From assembly GCA_947173485.1 (NCBI GenBank), contig CAMWFH010000006.1, forward strand, positions 1-64,000: a stretch of DNA of 64,000 nucleotides. Reading direction: 5' to 3'. The stretch is from an uncultured Clostridia bacterium. GTDB lineage: Bacteria; Bacillota; Clostridia; Oscillospirales; Oscillospiraceae. Numbering within the stretch: the first letter of the stretch is position 1; every line of letters begins with the position of its first letter. A model generated the notes under the pieces. It was not told the DNA's origin, did no database searches, and worked only from the letters and a program-made list of their open reading frames with translations. A program made the position numbers and the translations under genes. Positions 1-8,977 of the stretch are shown here, one piece after another.

Positions 1-50
1 TGCCCACGATACTTGGCTGGAGACGGCCCGGGAAAATAGGTAACGCCAAC
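1..50 (+). rRNA. rrf: 5S ribosomal RNA, 3' end (partial)
   Basis: The first 50 bases match the closing part of a bacterial 5S rRNA as I know it from clostridia: the helix IV/loop E region with ACTTGGCTGGAGACGGCCC, then GGGAAAATAGG and the closing ACGCCAAC strand. The 5' part lies outside the window. A strong terminator follows within ten bases, as expected for the end of an rrn operon. The exact 3' end (about 49-52) is an estimate. Confidence 0.85.
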
Positions 51-57
51 ACTTGCG

Positions 58-92
58 AACAGCATGGCCAAGCGCCATGCTGTTCCTTTTTT
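58..92 (+). terminator. Intrinsic terminator of the rRNA operon
   Basis: Perfect 11-bp stem AACAGCATGGC (58-68) with GCCATGCTGTT (74-84), a 5-base loop, then CCTTTTTT. It directly follows the 5S rRNA end. Confidence 0.92.
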
Positions 93-114
93 GCCTTTTT
101 GCGGTATTGGAGAC

Positions 115-143
115 TTGACCATAGGCTGGCATAGTGGTATGCT
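115..143 (+). promoter_or_regulatory. Sigma-A-type promoter for eda-kdgK
   Basis: -35 TTGACC (115-120), 17-base spacer, -10 TATGCT (138-143), about 80 bases before the aldolase start. The 80-base leader holds only a weak imperfect inverted repeat near 158-180; no operator could be named. Confidence 0.6.
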
Positions 144-224
144 AGATAAAAAGGCTGGCGCTATGTGTAACGAGCGGCGGGAGCCGTTATCATCAATAGA
201 AGCAGGAAAGGAAGAAGAGCAGCT

Positions 225-1169
225 ATGAATGAGATCATCAAGCGCGTTTCCGACATCGGCATCATCCCTGTCATCGCCTTCAACAGTGTGGAGGAGGCGG
301 TCCCCCTGTGCAAGGCCCTGGTGGCCGGCGGCCTGCCCGCCGCCGAGGTCACCTTCCGCACGGCCTGCGCGGAGGAGTGCATCAAGATCATCGACAAAGA
401 GGTCCCTGAGATGCTCTTAGGCGCGGGCACCGTCCTCACCATCGACCAGGCGGACCGGGCCATGGCCGCTGGGGCCAAGTTCATCGTAGCGCCCGGCTAC
501 GACCCCAAGGTCACCCAGTACGTCATCGACAAAGGCGGTATCATGATGCCTGGAACGGCCACCGCCGGCGAGATGCAGCAGGCTATGAACCAGGGCTGCG
601 AGGCCGTCAAGTTCTTCCCCGCCGAGGCCAATGGCGGTGTGGCGATGCTGAAGAACATCGGCGCGGCGATCAAGTCCGCCCGTTGGATGTGTACCGGCGG
701 CGTCAACGCCAAGAACGTGAACGATTACCTGGCCTATGACCAGATCATCGCCGTGGGCGGCACCTGGATGTGCAAGGGCGACATGATCAAGGCCGGCAAA
801 TGGGACGAGATCACCGCTCTGTGCAAGGAGGCCGTCCGCACCATGCTGGGCTTCTCCCTGGCCCATGTGGGGCTCAACTGCGAGAACGAGGCGGAGGCGG
901 AGAAGGCCGCCAAGACCCTGTGCGCCCTTTTCGGCTTCGAGTACAAGTCGGGCAACAGCTCCATTTTCGCCGGCGGCGCGGTGGAGTGCATGAAGGCCCC
1001 CTACCTGGGCAAAAACGGTCATATCGCCATCGGCACCAACAGCCTGGACCGGGCCATCTACCATCTGGGCCGTCAGGGCGTCGAGTTCGACGAGACCACC
1101 CGCAAGCCCAAGGCCATCTACCTCAAGGGCGAGGTGGGCGGCTTCGCGATCCACCTGGTACAGAGATAA
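225..1169 (+). CDS. eda: KDPG/KHG aldolase with C-terminal VOC (glyoxalase-like) domain
   Basis: Cleaves 2-keto-3-deoxy-6-phosphogluconate to pyruvate and glyceraldehyde 3-phosphate (and/or 4-hydroxy-2-oxoglutarate to pyruvate and glyoxylate), the last step of the Entner-Doudoroff/uronate route, in the cytosol. Residues 1-205 are a complete class I aldolase: Glu41 in AAEVTFRT, the GAGTVL loop, and the Schiff-base Lys129 in EAVKFFPAE. The family usually ends near residue 205-215. Here about 105 more residues (208-314) follow, with a VOC/glyoxalase-like pattern (FSLAHVGLNC start, GHIAIGTNSLDRAI middle). Start ATG is preceded by AGGAAAGGAAGA. A PfkB sugar-acid kinase follows 28 bases downstream, which supports a KDPG role. 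The function of the extra domain is unknown. Confidence 0.92.
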   Translation: MNEIIKRVSDIGIIPVIAFNSVEEAVPLCKALVAGGLPAAEVTFRTACAEECIKIIDKEVPEMLLGAGTVLTIDQADRAMAAGAKFIVAPGYDPKVTQYVIDKGGIMMPGTATAGEMQQAMNQGCEAVKFFPAEANGGVAMLKNIGAAIKSARWMCTGGVNAKNVNDYLAYDQIIAVGGTWMCKGDMIKAGKWDEITALCKEAVRTMLGFSLAHVGLNCENEAEAEKAAKTLCALFGFEYKSGNSSIFAGGAVECMKAPYLGKNGHIAIGTNSLDRAIYHLGRQGVEFDETTRKPKAIYLKGEVGGFAIHLVQR

Positions 1170-1197
1170 CATCAAATAGAGCAAGGAGGAACTTTCC

Positions 1198-2226
1198 ATG
1201 GCAAAAGTCGTTACATTTGGCGAGCTGATGATCCGGCTCCAGCCCTACAACTACGAGCGCTTCGTGCAGGCCGACCACCTGGAGTTCACCTTCGGCGGCG
1301 GCGAGGCCAACGTGGCCGTCTCCCTGGCCAACTACGGCCTGGACGCCGGCTTCGTCACCAAGCTGCCCGCCCACGCCATCGGCCAGGCGGCGGTGAACTC
1401 CCTGCGCCGCTATGGCGTGGACACCTCCAAGATCGTCCGGGGCGGCGACCGGGTGGGCATCTACTTCAACGAGAAGGGCGCCTCCCAGCGGGGCAGCGTG
1501 TGCATCTACGACCGGGCCCACTCCGCCATCCAGGAGGCCACCACCGCCGATTTTGACTGGGATGCCATCTTCGAGGGCGTGGACTGGTTCCACTTCACCG
1601 GCATCACCCCGGCCCTGGGCCCCAATGTGGTGGAGATCTGCCGGGAGGCCTGCAAGGCCGCCAAGGCCCGCGGTATCAAGATCTCCTGCGACCTGAACTA
1701 CCGGGGCAAGCTCTGGACCCGGGACCAGGCCCGGGCGGCCATGACGGACCTGTGCCAGTATGTGGATGTGTGCATCTCCAACGAGGAGGACGCCAAGGAC
1801 GTGTTCGGCATCGAGGCCGAGGCCACGGATATCTATGCCGGCGAGATCAACCGGGAGGGGTATAAGAGCGTGGCCAAGCAGCTGGCGGATAAGTTCAGCT
1901 TTGAGAAGGTGGCCATCACCCTCCGGGAGAGCCACTCCGCCTTTGATAACGGCTGGTCCGCCATGCTCTACGATGTGGCCAGTGGTGAGTACTGCTTCTC
2001 CAAGAAGTATGAGCTGCACATCATCGACCGGGTGGGCGGCGGCGACAGCTTCGGCGGCGGCCTGATCTACTCCCTGCTCAGCGGCAAGTCCACCCAGGCG
2101 GCGGTGGAGTTCGCCGTGGCGGCCTCCGCGCTGAAGCACTCCATCGAGGGCGACTATAATATGGTCACTGTCAGCGAGGTGGAGAAACTGGCCGGCGGCG
2201 ATGGCTCCGGCAGGATCCAGCGCTGA
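1198..2226 (+). CDS. kdgK: PfkB-family sugar kinase, probable 2-keto-3-deoxygluconate kinase
   Basis: Cytosolic ATP-dependent kinase, 342 residues, that likely phosphorylates 2-keto-3-deoxygluconate to give the substrate of the aldolase encoded just upstream. The ribokinase/PfkB layout is visible: N-terminal FGELMIRLQP, the GGGEANVAVSLA glycine motif, and the C-terminal catalytic motif RVGGGDSFGGGL containing the general-base Asp. AAGGAGG lies 6-7 bases before the ATG. It is the second and last gene of a two-gene operon closed by a strong terminator. The length and KDG-type N-terminus fit KdgK; the substrate is inferred from the eda neighbour, and another 2-keto sugar acid is possible. Confidence 0.88.
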   Translation: MAKVVTFGELMIRLQPYNYERFVQADHLEFTFGGGEANVAVSLANYGLDAGFVTKLPAHAIGQAAVNSLRRYGVDTSKIVRGGDRVGIYFNEKGASQRGSVCIYDRAHSAIQEATTADFDWDAIFEGVDWFHFTGITPALGPNVVEICREACKAAKARGIKISCDLNYRGKLWTRDQARAAMTDLCQYVDVCISNEEDAKDVFGIEAEATDIYAGEINREGYKSVAKQLADKFSFEKVAITLRESHSAFDNGWSAMLYDVASGEYCFSKKYELHIIDRVGGGDSFGGGLIYSLLSGKSTQAAVEFAVAASALKHSIEGDYNMVTVSEVEKLAGGDGSGRIQR

Positions 2227-2247
2227 CCGATAGAAGTGAGCATAGAT

Positions 2248-2278
2248 AAAAAGGGACGGCTGCGGCCGTCCCTTTTTT
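2248..2278. terminator. Bidirectional intrinsic terminator between kdgK and the ABC operon
   Basis: Stem AAAAAGGGACGGC (2248-2260) with GCCGTCCCTTTTT (2265-2277), loop TGCG. The T-run on one strand and A-run on the other let it serve both converging transcription units. Confidence 0.92.
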
Positions 2279-2339
2279 GCGATCTTTTGGCGCTGCACAG
2301 TCCTATTTCCGCCGGTCCGGCTGTTCCAGATGCAGCCTG

Positions 2340-3500
2340 TCACAGGCTATAGATGGACTGGAGCAGGGCCAGTCCGGCGGAGGTCTTGAAGAGCTTGGTG
2401 CGGGCGTTTTGGATGTTGGCCTGGGACCAGCCGGATTCGCCGGCGTTGACCAGGTAGTCCGCCTCCAGAAGGATCTGGTAGTCGATGCCGTCCACGGTGT
2501 CCGGCGTGTGGTGGTGGCCGATCAGGAACAGCACCCGGTCCGCCACCTCCACCGGCAGGCCCTGGAGAAGGGGCGCCGCCAGGGCGGGGCCCTCCGCCTC
2601 CTGGTGCTTGCCGTTGGTGTTGCCGTACTTCTCCCGGCAGAGGGGGCAGGCGATGTCGTGGAGGATGGCGGCCAGCTCCACGGTCTGCTGCTGGAAGGGC
2701 GTCACGCCCTCCTGCTCCGCGATGGTCTTGGCGTAGGCGTAGACCTTCAAAAAGTGGTCGATATCGTGGAGGTCGCCCTGGGAATAGTCGATCATATCCA
2801 TCATGACCTGGGAGACCGGCCTGGGCTCCAGGGCGCAGAAGCGCTGGATGAGAGTGGGCCAGAGACCGCTGTCCTTGGACATGAGATCGGTCTGGATGTA
2901 GGGGACGGTCTCTGGCCTATGGGCCCGGTCGTAGGCCAGAAGGGCCTGCCCGCTCTCGATCGTCTCCTCAAAGTGGCCCTGTAATCCCCAGGCGTTCTTG
3001 CCCAGGACCCGGAAGGCCTCCACCTCGCAGGTGTCCGAGCGGAGGAGGATGGTGGCCTTACCGGCGGGCAGGTCCGGCGTTACCTCATCGTAGTGGGACA
3101 TAAGGCCATACAGCACGTCCCCCTTTTTGCCCAGGAGGGGGTCGTCGCAGAGAAGGGTCTGAGCATACCAGCCCAGCTCCGGGGCGGCGCGGCGGCGGGC
3201 GCAGGCATCGCCGCCCACGACCTGGCCCAGGAGCTGGTGGGAGAAGCAGACGCACAGCAGGCAGATGTCCCGCCGTAGGGCCTCCTGGAGGAGGGCGCGG
3301 AGGGAGACCATCCAGGGCTCCTTGTCGAGAACGCTCTTAACGCAGCCGGTGGCGATCAGGTGAGTATAGCCCTCCAGGGAGGGGACGGGATCGCCGGCAT
3401 AGAGGTTGACGGTGTCGAAGGGGATGGGGAAGAAGGTCATCTGGCCGATGGCGTTGTAGTGGTCCCCGATGGAGTTGTCGATGAGCAGAAGGCGTTTCAT
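2340..3500 (-). CDS. Class I glutamine amidotransferase-like / HD-domain fusion protein
   Basis: 386 residues; function unknown. Residues 1-225 resemble class I glutamine amidotransferases of the GMP-synthase-like type: nucleophile Cys85 in CVCFSHQ and the later His176/Glu178 in LQGHFE complete a plausible triad. Residues 235-386 look like an HD-domain metal phosphohydrolase, with an early His pair at 245/249, HD at 281-282, GHHH at 328-331 and Asp348 in LLEADYL. ATG 3500 is chosen because AAAGGAG lies 7 bases upstream and the ATG overlaps the permease stop by 4 bases; an upstream in-frame start would run far into the permease. It is the last gene of the peptide/nickel-type ABC operon and so is translated with it. 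Amidase or transferase substrate and HD substrate cannot be named. Confidence 0.75.
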   Translation of the reverse strand: MKRLLLIDNSIGDHYNAIGQMTFFPIPFDTVNLYAGDPVPSLEGYTHLIATGCVKSVLDKEPWMVSLRALLQEALRRDICLLCVCFSHQLLGQVVGGDACARRRAAPELGWYAQTLLCDDPLLGKKGDVLYGLMSHYDEVTPDLPAGKATILLRSDTCEVEAFRVLGKNAWGLQGHFEETIESGQALLAYDRAHRPETVPYIQTDLMSKDSGLWPTLIQRFCALEPRPVSQVMMDMIDYSQGDLHDIDHFLKVYAYAKTIAEQEGVTPFQQQTVELAAILHDIACPLCREKYGNTNGKHQEAEGPALAAPLLQGLPVEVADRVLFLIGHHHTPDTVDGIDYQILLEADYLVNAGESGWSQANIQNARTKLFKTSAGLALLQSIYSL

Positions 3501-4375
3501 AGGTTGCTCTCCTTTCGGTTGGCGTTTTTTCGGAACCGGTTGCCCAGGTCCGTGATGCACAGAAGGGTGACGATCAAAAAGAGGCCGGGGATCAGGATGA
3601 TCCACCAGGCGTTGGCCAGCAGGGCCTTCTCCGATAGGGAGAGCATACTGCCCCAGGAGATCACGGAGAGAGGCAGGCCGATGCCCATGAAGCTGAGGGT
3701 GGACTCCGCCACGATGGCGCTCCGCAGGTCCATCACCACCATGAACAGGATGGAGGGGAGGAAGTTGGGGGCCAGGTGGCGCCAGAGGATATGGAAAAAG
3801 CCGCCGCCCATGCAGCGGGAGGCGATGACGAACTCACTGGAGCGGATCTGCCGTACCTCAGTGCGGACCACCTTGGCGATGCTGGTCCAGCTGGTGACGC
3901 CGATGACGATAGCGATGGTCACCGCGTTGGGCTGGCCCAGGACCGCCTGGAGCAGGACGATCAGGAGCAGGCTGGGGACGCTGAGGAGGATCTCCGTCAG
4001 GCGCATCAGAAGGGCGTCCAGCCAGGGGGGGGCTAGGGCGCTGAGGGAGCCGAAGATCACGGCGATGGCGGTGGAGATGGCGGTGGCCAGGAAGGCGATG
4101 AAGAGGGAGACCCGGCCGCCGGACCAGATCATGGAGAAGATGTCCCGGCCCATGGTGTCGGTACCGAAGAGGAAGGCGGCGCTGGGGGGGCGGGAGCAGT
4201 TGGCCAGGTCCATATAGGCCGGGTCCTTGGGGATGAACAGGTCGCAGAGCAGGCACCCCAACAGGATGGCCCCCAGCAGAAAGGCGGAGAGGCAGGGCCG
4301 GCGGCGGCGGGGCGCCGGGGCCAGAGGCGGGGGCAGCGGGCGGATGCCCACCTGGGTGAAGCGGCTGTCAGACAA
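3497..4375 (-). CDS. ABC transporter permease, OppC/DppC/NikC type
   Basis: Inner-membrane permease of the peptide/nickel family, 292 residues. A Pro/Arg-rich cytosolic N-terminus (about 1-28) is followed by a first hydrophobic segment (29-46), a conserved FGTDTMGRDIFSMIWSG block typical of DppC/NikC (about 70-86), then five more hydrophobic segments. The cytosolic coupling loop is visible as EFVIASRCMGGGFFHILWRHLAPN, equivalent to the EAA loop that contacts the ATPases. It overlaps the upstream permease by 8 bases and the downstream GATase-HD gene by 4, so all three are translationally coupled. Substrate (di/oligopeptide or Ni2+) is not determinable. Confidence 0.9.
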   Translation of the reverse strand: MSDSRFTQVGIRPLPPPLAPAPRRRRPCLSAFLLGAILLGCLLCDLFIPKDPAYMDLANCSRPPSAAFLFGTDTMGRDIFSMIWSGGRVSLFIAFLATAISTAIAVIFGSLSALAPPWLDALLMRLTEILLSVPSLLLIVLLQAVLGQPNAVTIAIVIGVTSWTSIAKVVRTEVRQIRSSEFVIASRCMGGGFFHILWRHLAPNFLPSILFMVVMDLRSAIVAESTLSFMGIGLPLSVISWGSMLSLSEKALLANAWWIILIPGLFLIVTLLCITDLGNRFRKNANRKESNL

Positions 4376-5351
4376 GGGGACCCACCTCCCCGGCGCGGAT
4401 ACGGGGGTCGATCCGCTCGTTGACGGCCTGGGCGATGAGGCTGCACAGGATCACTGCCCCGCCGGAGAGGATGCTGAGGACCATCAGAAGATCGTAGTCC
4501 TGGTAGCGGGCGCTCTCGTAGGCCAGAGCCCCTAGGCCGGGGTAGGAAAAGACGGTCTCCACGATGTAGGTGCCCCCTAGGATGTGGGGCACGGAGATGG
4601 CTATGATGCTGAAGTAGGAGGGGAGGATGCCCCGCAGGCAGTGGCGGAAGAGGATGGCCCCCTTGCCCAGGCCCTTGGCCTTGGCCAGCAGGACATAGTC
4701 CGCCCGGACCTCCTCCAGGAGCTTGTTGCGGACCATATAGGCGTAGTACCACAGGTGGCCCAGGACGATGACCGTCAGAGGCAGGACCAGGTGGCGGAGG
4801 CGGTCCGCAGGGTCGCCGGCGTGGCCGATGGTGTAGGCCCCGCTGCTGGGCAGCAGGCGGAGGGTGACAGAGAACAGGAGGATCAGCACCAGGGAGAGCC
4901 AGAACTCCGGGACGCAGCTGGAGACGGTGCCGATCCTGCAGATCCACCGGTCCAGGAGCCGGTCCTCGAACCAGGCGCAGAGGACGCCCAAGAGCAGGGA
5001 GAGGCCAAAGATCAGCAAAAACCCCAGGCCGCCCAGGAGGAGGGTGTTGCCCAGGCGGCCTTGGATGACCTCTAAAACATCGGTCTTGTATTTGTAGGAG
5101 ATGCCCAGATCCCCCCGGAGGGCATTGGAGAGCCAGCGGGCGTATTGGACCGGGAGCGGGTCATGGAGGCCCAAGCGCTCCTCGGCCCAGGCCCGCTCGG
5201 CGGGGGACATCTTCTCGGCCCGGTCGCCGTAGTAGGAGACCAGGGGATCGCCGGGGGCCAGACGGGCGATGGAGAACACCACCACGGACAGGACCAGGAG
5301 GCTGACGGCGAAGGCCGCCAGCTTTTTTAAGCAGTACAGGACAGTGGACAC
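4368..5351 (-). CDS. ABC transporter permease, OppB/DppB/NikB type
   Basis: Inner-membrane permease, 327 residues with the chosen start. Canonical DppB/NikB order: an N-terminal membrane segment ending in ARLAPGDP, an extracellular loop of about 60 residues containing LPVQYARWLSNALRGDLG, then five membrane segments. The EAA-type loop DYVLLAKAKGLGKGAILFRHCLRG is present, and the family block GGTYIVETVFSYPGLG is near residue 255. The GTG at 5351 is preferred over an ATG 45 bases upstream, because GGAGGG sits 6 bases before it and the extra residues are not membrane-like. The gap of about 80 bases to the upstream ATPase gene is the largest inside the operon. Confidence 0.9.
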   Translation of the reverse strand: MSTVLYCLKKLAAFAVSLLVLSVVVFSIARLAPGDPLVSYYGDRAEKMSPAERAWAEERLGLHDPLPVQYARWLSNALRGDLGISYKYKTDVLEVIQGRLGNTLLLGGLGFLLIFGLSLLLGVLCAWFEDRLLDRWICRIGTVSSCVPEFWLSLVLILLFSVTLRLLPSSGAYTIGHAGDPADRLRHLVLPLTVIVLGHLWYYAYMVRNKLLEEVRADYVLLAKAKGLGKGAILFRHCLRGILPSYFSIIAISVPHILGGTYIVETVFSYPGLGALAYESARYQDYDLLMVLSILSGGAVILCSLIAQAVNERIDPRIRAGEVGPLV

Positions 5352-5432
5352 AGAATACCCTCCGTATAAAAAAGACTTCTGTCTACGCTTTCGCATTGGA
5401 AGGGGAACAAGAGCCCTGCGCCGGGGCGGGCC

Positions 5433-6314
5433 TCAGGGGGAGCGCAGGACATAATGCCCGGGGGCGGCCTCCGTCAGGACGCCCTGGGGGGCGGGCAGGT
5501 CGAAGGGGGGCAGGGGGCGGCTCCGCTCCGCCTGGGGGTCCGGGATGGGGATGGCGGAGAGGAGGGCGCGGGTGTAGGGGTGTAAGGGGTCCCGGAACAG
5601 CTCGCCGGTGGGGGCGATCTCCACGATCTTCCCCCGGAACATCACCGCCACCCGGCTGCACAGGTACCGGACCACCGCCAGGTCGTGGGCGATGAAGAGG
5701 AAGGTGAAGCCATGCTCCTCCTGGAGGTGCCGGAACAGGTTGAGGATCTGGGCCTGGATGGACACATCCAGAGAGGCGATGGGCTCGTCCGCCACCAGGA
5801 GGGCCGGCTCCATGGACAGCGCCCGGGCGATGGCCACCCGCTGCCGCTGCCCGCCGGAGAGCTCCGTGGGATACTTGTCCAGGCAGTCCTCCCCCAGGCC
5901 CACATAGTAGAGCTGGAACTTGGCCTCCTCCCGCAGGCTCCCCCGAGGCGGGACGATGCGGTGGATGGCCATGGGCTCGGCCACGATCTCCGCCACGGTC
6001 ATGCGCTGGTCCAGGCTGGAGGCGGAGTCCTGGAAGATGAGCTGCCGCTTGGTCTGGAGCAGCTTCTGGTTGGCCCGGCGCTGCCGGGGGTCGCAGATGT
6101 CGATGCCCTGGAAGAGGATGCTGCCCTTGGCGGGGCGGTAGATGTTCATCACGCAGCGGGCCACGGTGGATTTGCCGGAGCCGGATTCCCCCACCAGGCC
6201 GAAGATCTCCCCCTCCTGGATCTGGAAAGACACATCGTCTACCGCCCGGAGGATAAGCCGGCCATGGCGGAACACATGGGTCAGATGGCACACGTCCAAA
6301 AGGGGGGCGGTCAC
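5433..6314 (-). CDS. ABC transporter ATP-binding protein, OppF/DppF type
   Basis: Cytosolic ATPase energising the adjoining permeases; 293 residues. Walker [10 protein letters not shown] (about 42-50), Q-loop [11 protein letters not shown], signature [15 protein letters not shown], Walker B ALLVADEP with D-loop SLDVS, and switch His in FIAHDLAVV. The C-terminus ends in the short OppF-like tail following [13 protein letters not shown]. It overlaps the OppD-type gene upstream by 4 bases. Compared with typical OppF the tail is short and has no cysteine-rich motif. Confidence 0.92.
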   Translation of the reverse strand: MTAPLLDVCHLTHVFRHGRLILRAVDDVSFQIQEGEIFGLVGESGSGKSTVARCVMNIYRPAKGSILFQGIDICDPRQRRANQKLLQTKRQLIFQDSASSLDQRMTVAEIVAEPMAIHRIVPPRGSLREEAKFQLYYVGLGEDCLDKYPTELSGGQRQRVAIARALSMEPALLVADEPIASLDVSIQAQILNLFRHLQEEHGFTFLFIAHDLAVVRYLCSRVAVMFRGKIVEIAPTGELFRDPLHPYTRALLSAIPIPDPQAERSRPLPPFDLPAPQGVLTEAAPGHYVLRSP

Positions 6315-7315
6315 TTAGACCACCTCCCTACAGGCGGCTCGATCTTGGGGGCCCTAGGGTCTAGGAGCCAGGTGGCGGCGAAATGGGTGTCGGTGATCTG
6401 GAACATGGGGGGCATCTCCTCGTAGTCGATGGCCAGGGCGTACTCGTTCCGGCAGGCGAAGGCATCCCCCTTGGGGGGATCGATCAGAGAGGGGGGCATC
6501 CCGGGGATGGTGTACAGGGGCTCTCCCTCCCTGGCCCGGGCGGGCAGGGCCCGCAACAGGCCCCAGGTGTAGGGGTGGCGGGGGTCGTAGAAGACCTCCT
6601 CCGCCGTGCCGGTCTCCACGAGCTTCCCGGCGTACATCACCGCCACCCGGTCCGCCGCCCGGGCCACCACGGCCAGGTCGTGGGAGACCAGGACGGTGGC
6701 GGTGCCCAGCTTCTGCTGGATGGCGCGCAGCAGGTCCAGCACCTGGGCCTGGATGGTCACGTCCAGGGCGGTGGTGGGCTCATCGGCGAAGAGCAGGGAG
6801 GGCTCCGATGCCAGGGCGACGGCCAGCACGCTCCGCTGGCGCATCCCGCCGGAGAGGGCGTAGGGGCACAGCCGGGCGGCGGCGGGGTCTAAGCCCACCA
6901 GGTCCAGCAGCTCCGCCACCCGCCGGCGCAGGGCGGCCCTGGGCAGCCGGGGCCGGTGGACCAGCACCGCCTCGCCGATCTGCCGGCCGATGGTCATGGT
7001 GGGGGCCAAGGCGGTCATGGGGTCCTGGAAGAGCATGGAGAAGGCCCGGCCCCGGAGGCGGCGCATCTCCCGCTCGGTATAGCCGGTGATGTCCGTGCCC
7101 TTCAGGAGGATACGGCCCCCAACGATCTGGGCGCTCTCCGGCAGCAGCTTCATGATGCTCTTGCACAGCACGCTCTTGCCGCACCCGGATTCCCCCACGA
7201 TGGCCAGCACCTCCCCGGCCTGGAGGGAGAAGGACACGCCCCGCACAGCCTCCACCAGGCCGTGGGGGCTGTGGAAGGTGACGGACAGGTCCTGTACGTC
7301 CAGCAGCGCGCTCAT
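6311..7315 (-). CDS. ABC transporter ATP-binding protein, OppD/DppD type
   Basis: Cytosolic ATPase, 334 residues from the start chosen. Walker [10 protein letters not shown]-loop [10 protein letters not shown], signature [17 protein letters not shown], Walker B LLFADEP, D-loop ALDVT and H-loop VSHDLAVV. The C-terminal OppD region after [13 protein letters not shown] keeps only one cysteine (FACRNEYA) where many DppD/OppD proteins carry a three-cysteine cluster. ATG 7315 is chosen because GGAGG is 4-5 bases upstream and ATGA overlaps the stop of the binding-protein gene. Confidence 0.9.
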   Translation of the reverse strand: MSALLDVQDLSVTFHSPHGLVEAVRGVSFSLQAGEVLAIVGESGCGKSVLCKSIMKLLPESAQIVGGRILLKGTDITGYTEREMRRLRGRAFSMLFQDPMTALAPTMTIGRQIGEAVLVHRPRLPRAALRRRVAELLDLVGLDPAAARLCPYALSGGMRQRSVLAVALASEPSLLFADEPTTALDVTIQAQVLDLLRAIQQKLGTATVLVSHDLAVVARAADRVAVMYAGKLVETGTAEEVFYDPRHPYTWGLLRALPARAREGEPLYTIPGMPPSLIDPPKGDAFACRNEYALAIDYEEMPPMFQITDTHFAATWLLDPRAPKIEPPVGRWSK

Positions 7316-8859
7316 GGGGCCTCCAGGGTCCACTCGGTCACGTTCCAGAAGATGCCCACGCCGTGGTGGCCCAGGACCGTGCTGGGGGAGATGCCCTGGA
7401 GCCGGTCCACCGCCACATAGTCCGCGTCCACATAGCAGATGAAGGCGTAGGCGGGGTCCTGGGCCAGGGCGGTCTGGAAAGCGGCGTAGGCCGCGGCCCG
7501 CTGGGCGGGGTCGCTGGTCTGGCGGGCCTCGGTCAGATACTGGTCCACCAGGGGGTCAGAGTAGCCGGAGTAGTTGGCGCCCTTCCCGGTGCCAAAGACC
7601 TTGTAGGTGTGGTCATCGGCATCGAAGGGACTGCCCCAGCCGATGAGATAGGCCATCTGGCCGGCCCAGTCCACCTGGGCGGGGATCTCCACGTCCACGT
7701 CGATGCCCACCTCCCCCAGCTGCTGGGCGGCGGCCTGGGCCATGTCCAGCCGGACCTGGTCCCCCGCGCCGACGCTGATGGTGAAGGCCAGCCTTTCTCC
7801 GTCCCGGTAGTAGAAGCCGTCCTCCTCCAGGGTGCAGCCGGCCTCTGTCAGGATGGACCGGGCCCGGGTGGGGTCGTAGTCGTAGCGCTCCACGTCGGCG
7901 TTGTTGTAGACGTTGCGCTGGAGGGGGCTGTAGGCCGCCTCGCCATGGCCCAGGACCACGGCGTCCAGGATGGCCTGGCGGTCGATGGCGCAGCAGATGG
8001 CGGGGATGATGTCCCGGTTGGCGGTCCAGTAGGGGTTATTGAAGTTGAAGAGGATGCCCCGGTAGTCGGAGGTGCGCATATCGTAGACCTGGTAGCCGGC
8101 CTCACCGGCGAAGGTCTCCGCGTCCTTGGGGGTCAAGTGGGCCAGGTCCAGCTCGCCGGTGCGCATCTGCATGGCACGGGCGTTGTCATCCGGGACGATC
8201 TTGAAGATGATGGTGTCGATCTGGGCGGGGCCCTGGAAGTAGTCCTCGTTCTTTTTTAGGATGATGGCCTGGCCCTCCTCCCAGCTCTCCAGCTTATAGG
8301 GGCCGGTGCCGATGGGGTGGCGGAAGAAGGGGTCGGTCTGCATATCCTTCCCCTCCAGCAGATGCCGGGGCAGGATGGCCATGGTCATATAGTCCAGGAA
8401 GGCCACGTTGGGGGCGGAGAGGCGGAAGGAGACGGTGTGATCGTCCAAAACGGAGATCTCCTCCACGTCCTCGTAGTTGGGGGCGTTCTCCGAGCCGTTC
8501 TCCGGGTCCATGATGGCCTCGATGGTGAACTGGACATCCGCGGCGGTGAAGGGCTCTCCGTCGTGCCAGGTGACGTTTTGGGCCAGGTGGAAGGTGTAGG
8601 TGCAGGTGTCCGGGTCGAAGTCCCAGCGCTCCGCCAGGGAGGGGATGACGTTGTTGTCCCCGTCATGGGCGGTGAGGCCGTTGAAGAGGAGGATATTGAT
8701 CTCGCCGTGTTCGTCCATGGCGGGATCGATGCGGGTGTAGTCGCCGCTGGCATAGGTGAGGGTGCTGGCGGCGTCCGGCTGGCCGGCGGGGCCGGCGGGA
8801 CCGCCGCAGGCGGTGAGCAGCAGAAGGGCGGCGAGGAGAAGGGGGAAAAGACGTTTCAT
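7312..8859 (-). CDS. ABC transporter substrate-binding lipoprotein, family 5 (peptide/nickel)
   Basis: Extracytoplasmic lipoprotein of 515 residues that captures the substrate for the transporter encoded downstream. Residues 1-18 are a signal peptide with lipobox LLTAC, so Cys18 would be lipidated. The SBP_bac_5 signature region is present (NVTWHDGEPFTAADVQFTIEA, near residues 96-116), as are conserved blocks such as IGTGPYKLESWEEG and NNPYW. First gene of the five-component transporter operon, behind a sigma-A-type promoter at 8911-8939. AAAGGAG lies 9 bases before the ATG. The ligand cannot be told from sequence alone. Confidence 0.92.
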   Translation of the reverse strand: MKRLFPLLLAALLLLTACGGPAGPAGQPDAASTLTYASGDYTRIDPAMDEHGEINILLFNGLTAHDGDNNVIPSLAERWDFDPDTCTYTFHLAQNVTWHDGEPFTAADVQFTIEAIMDPENGSENAPNYEDVEEISVLDDHTVSFRLSAPNVAFLDYMTMAILPRHLLEGKDMQTDPFFRHPIGTGPYKLESWEEGQAIILKKNEDYFQGPAQIDTIIFKIVPDDNARAMQMRTGELDLAHLTPKDAETFAGEAGYQVYDMRTSDYRGILFNFNNPYWTANRDIIPAICCAIDRQAILDAVVLGHGEAAYSPLQRNVYNNADVERYDYDPTRARSILTEAGCTLEEDGFYYRDGERLAFTISVGAGDQVRLDMAQAAAQQLGEVGIDVDVEIPAQVDWAGQMAYLIGWGSPFDADDHTYKVFGTGKGANYSGYSDPLVDQYLTEARQTSDPAQRAAAYAAFQTALAQDPAYAFICYVDADYVAVDRLQGISPSTVLGHHGVGIFWNVTEWTLEAP

Positions 8860-8910
8860 GGCAGTTACTCCTTTGTGATCGATGCGGTACAGCTGTCCGT
8901 TGCAGTTTGC

Positions 8911-8939
8911 AGTATAGCAGGCCGGGGACCGGTTTTGAA
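8911..8939 (-). promoter_or_regulatory. Promoter of the peptide/nickel-type ABC operon
   Basis: Read on the minus strand: -35 TTCAAA (8939-8934), 17-base spacer, -10 TATACT (8916-8911), about 50 bases before the lipoprotein ATG. Confidence 0.6.
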
Positions 8940-8977
8940 GCCCCCTGGGGGGATAAAAAAGCGGGAAGTTTTTGAAA

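Noticed and set aside
5383..6291. 302-codon minus-strand frame overlapping the OppF-type gene in another register
   Set aside because: Pro/Arg/Gly-rich shadow; the frame at 5433-6314 has all ABC ATPase motifs.
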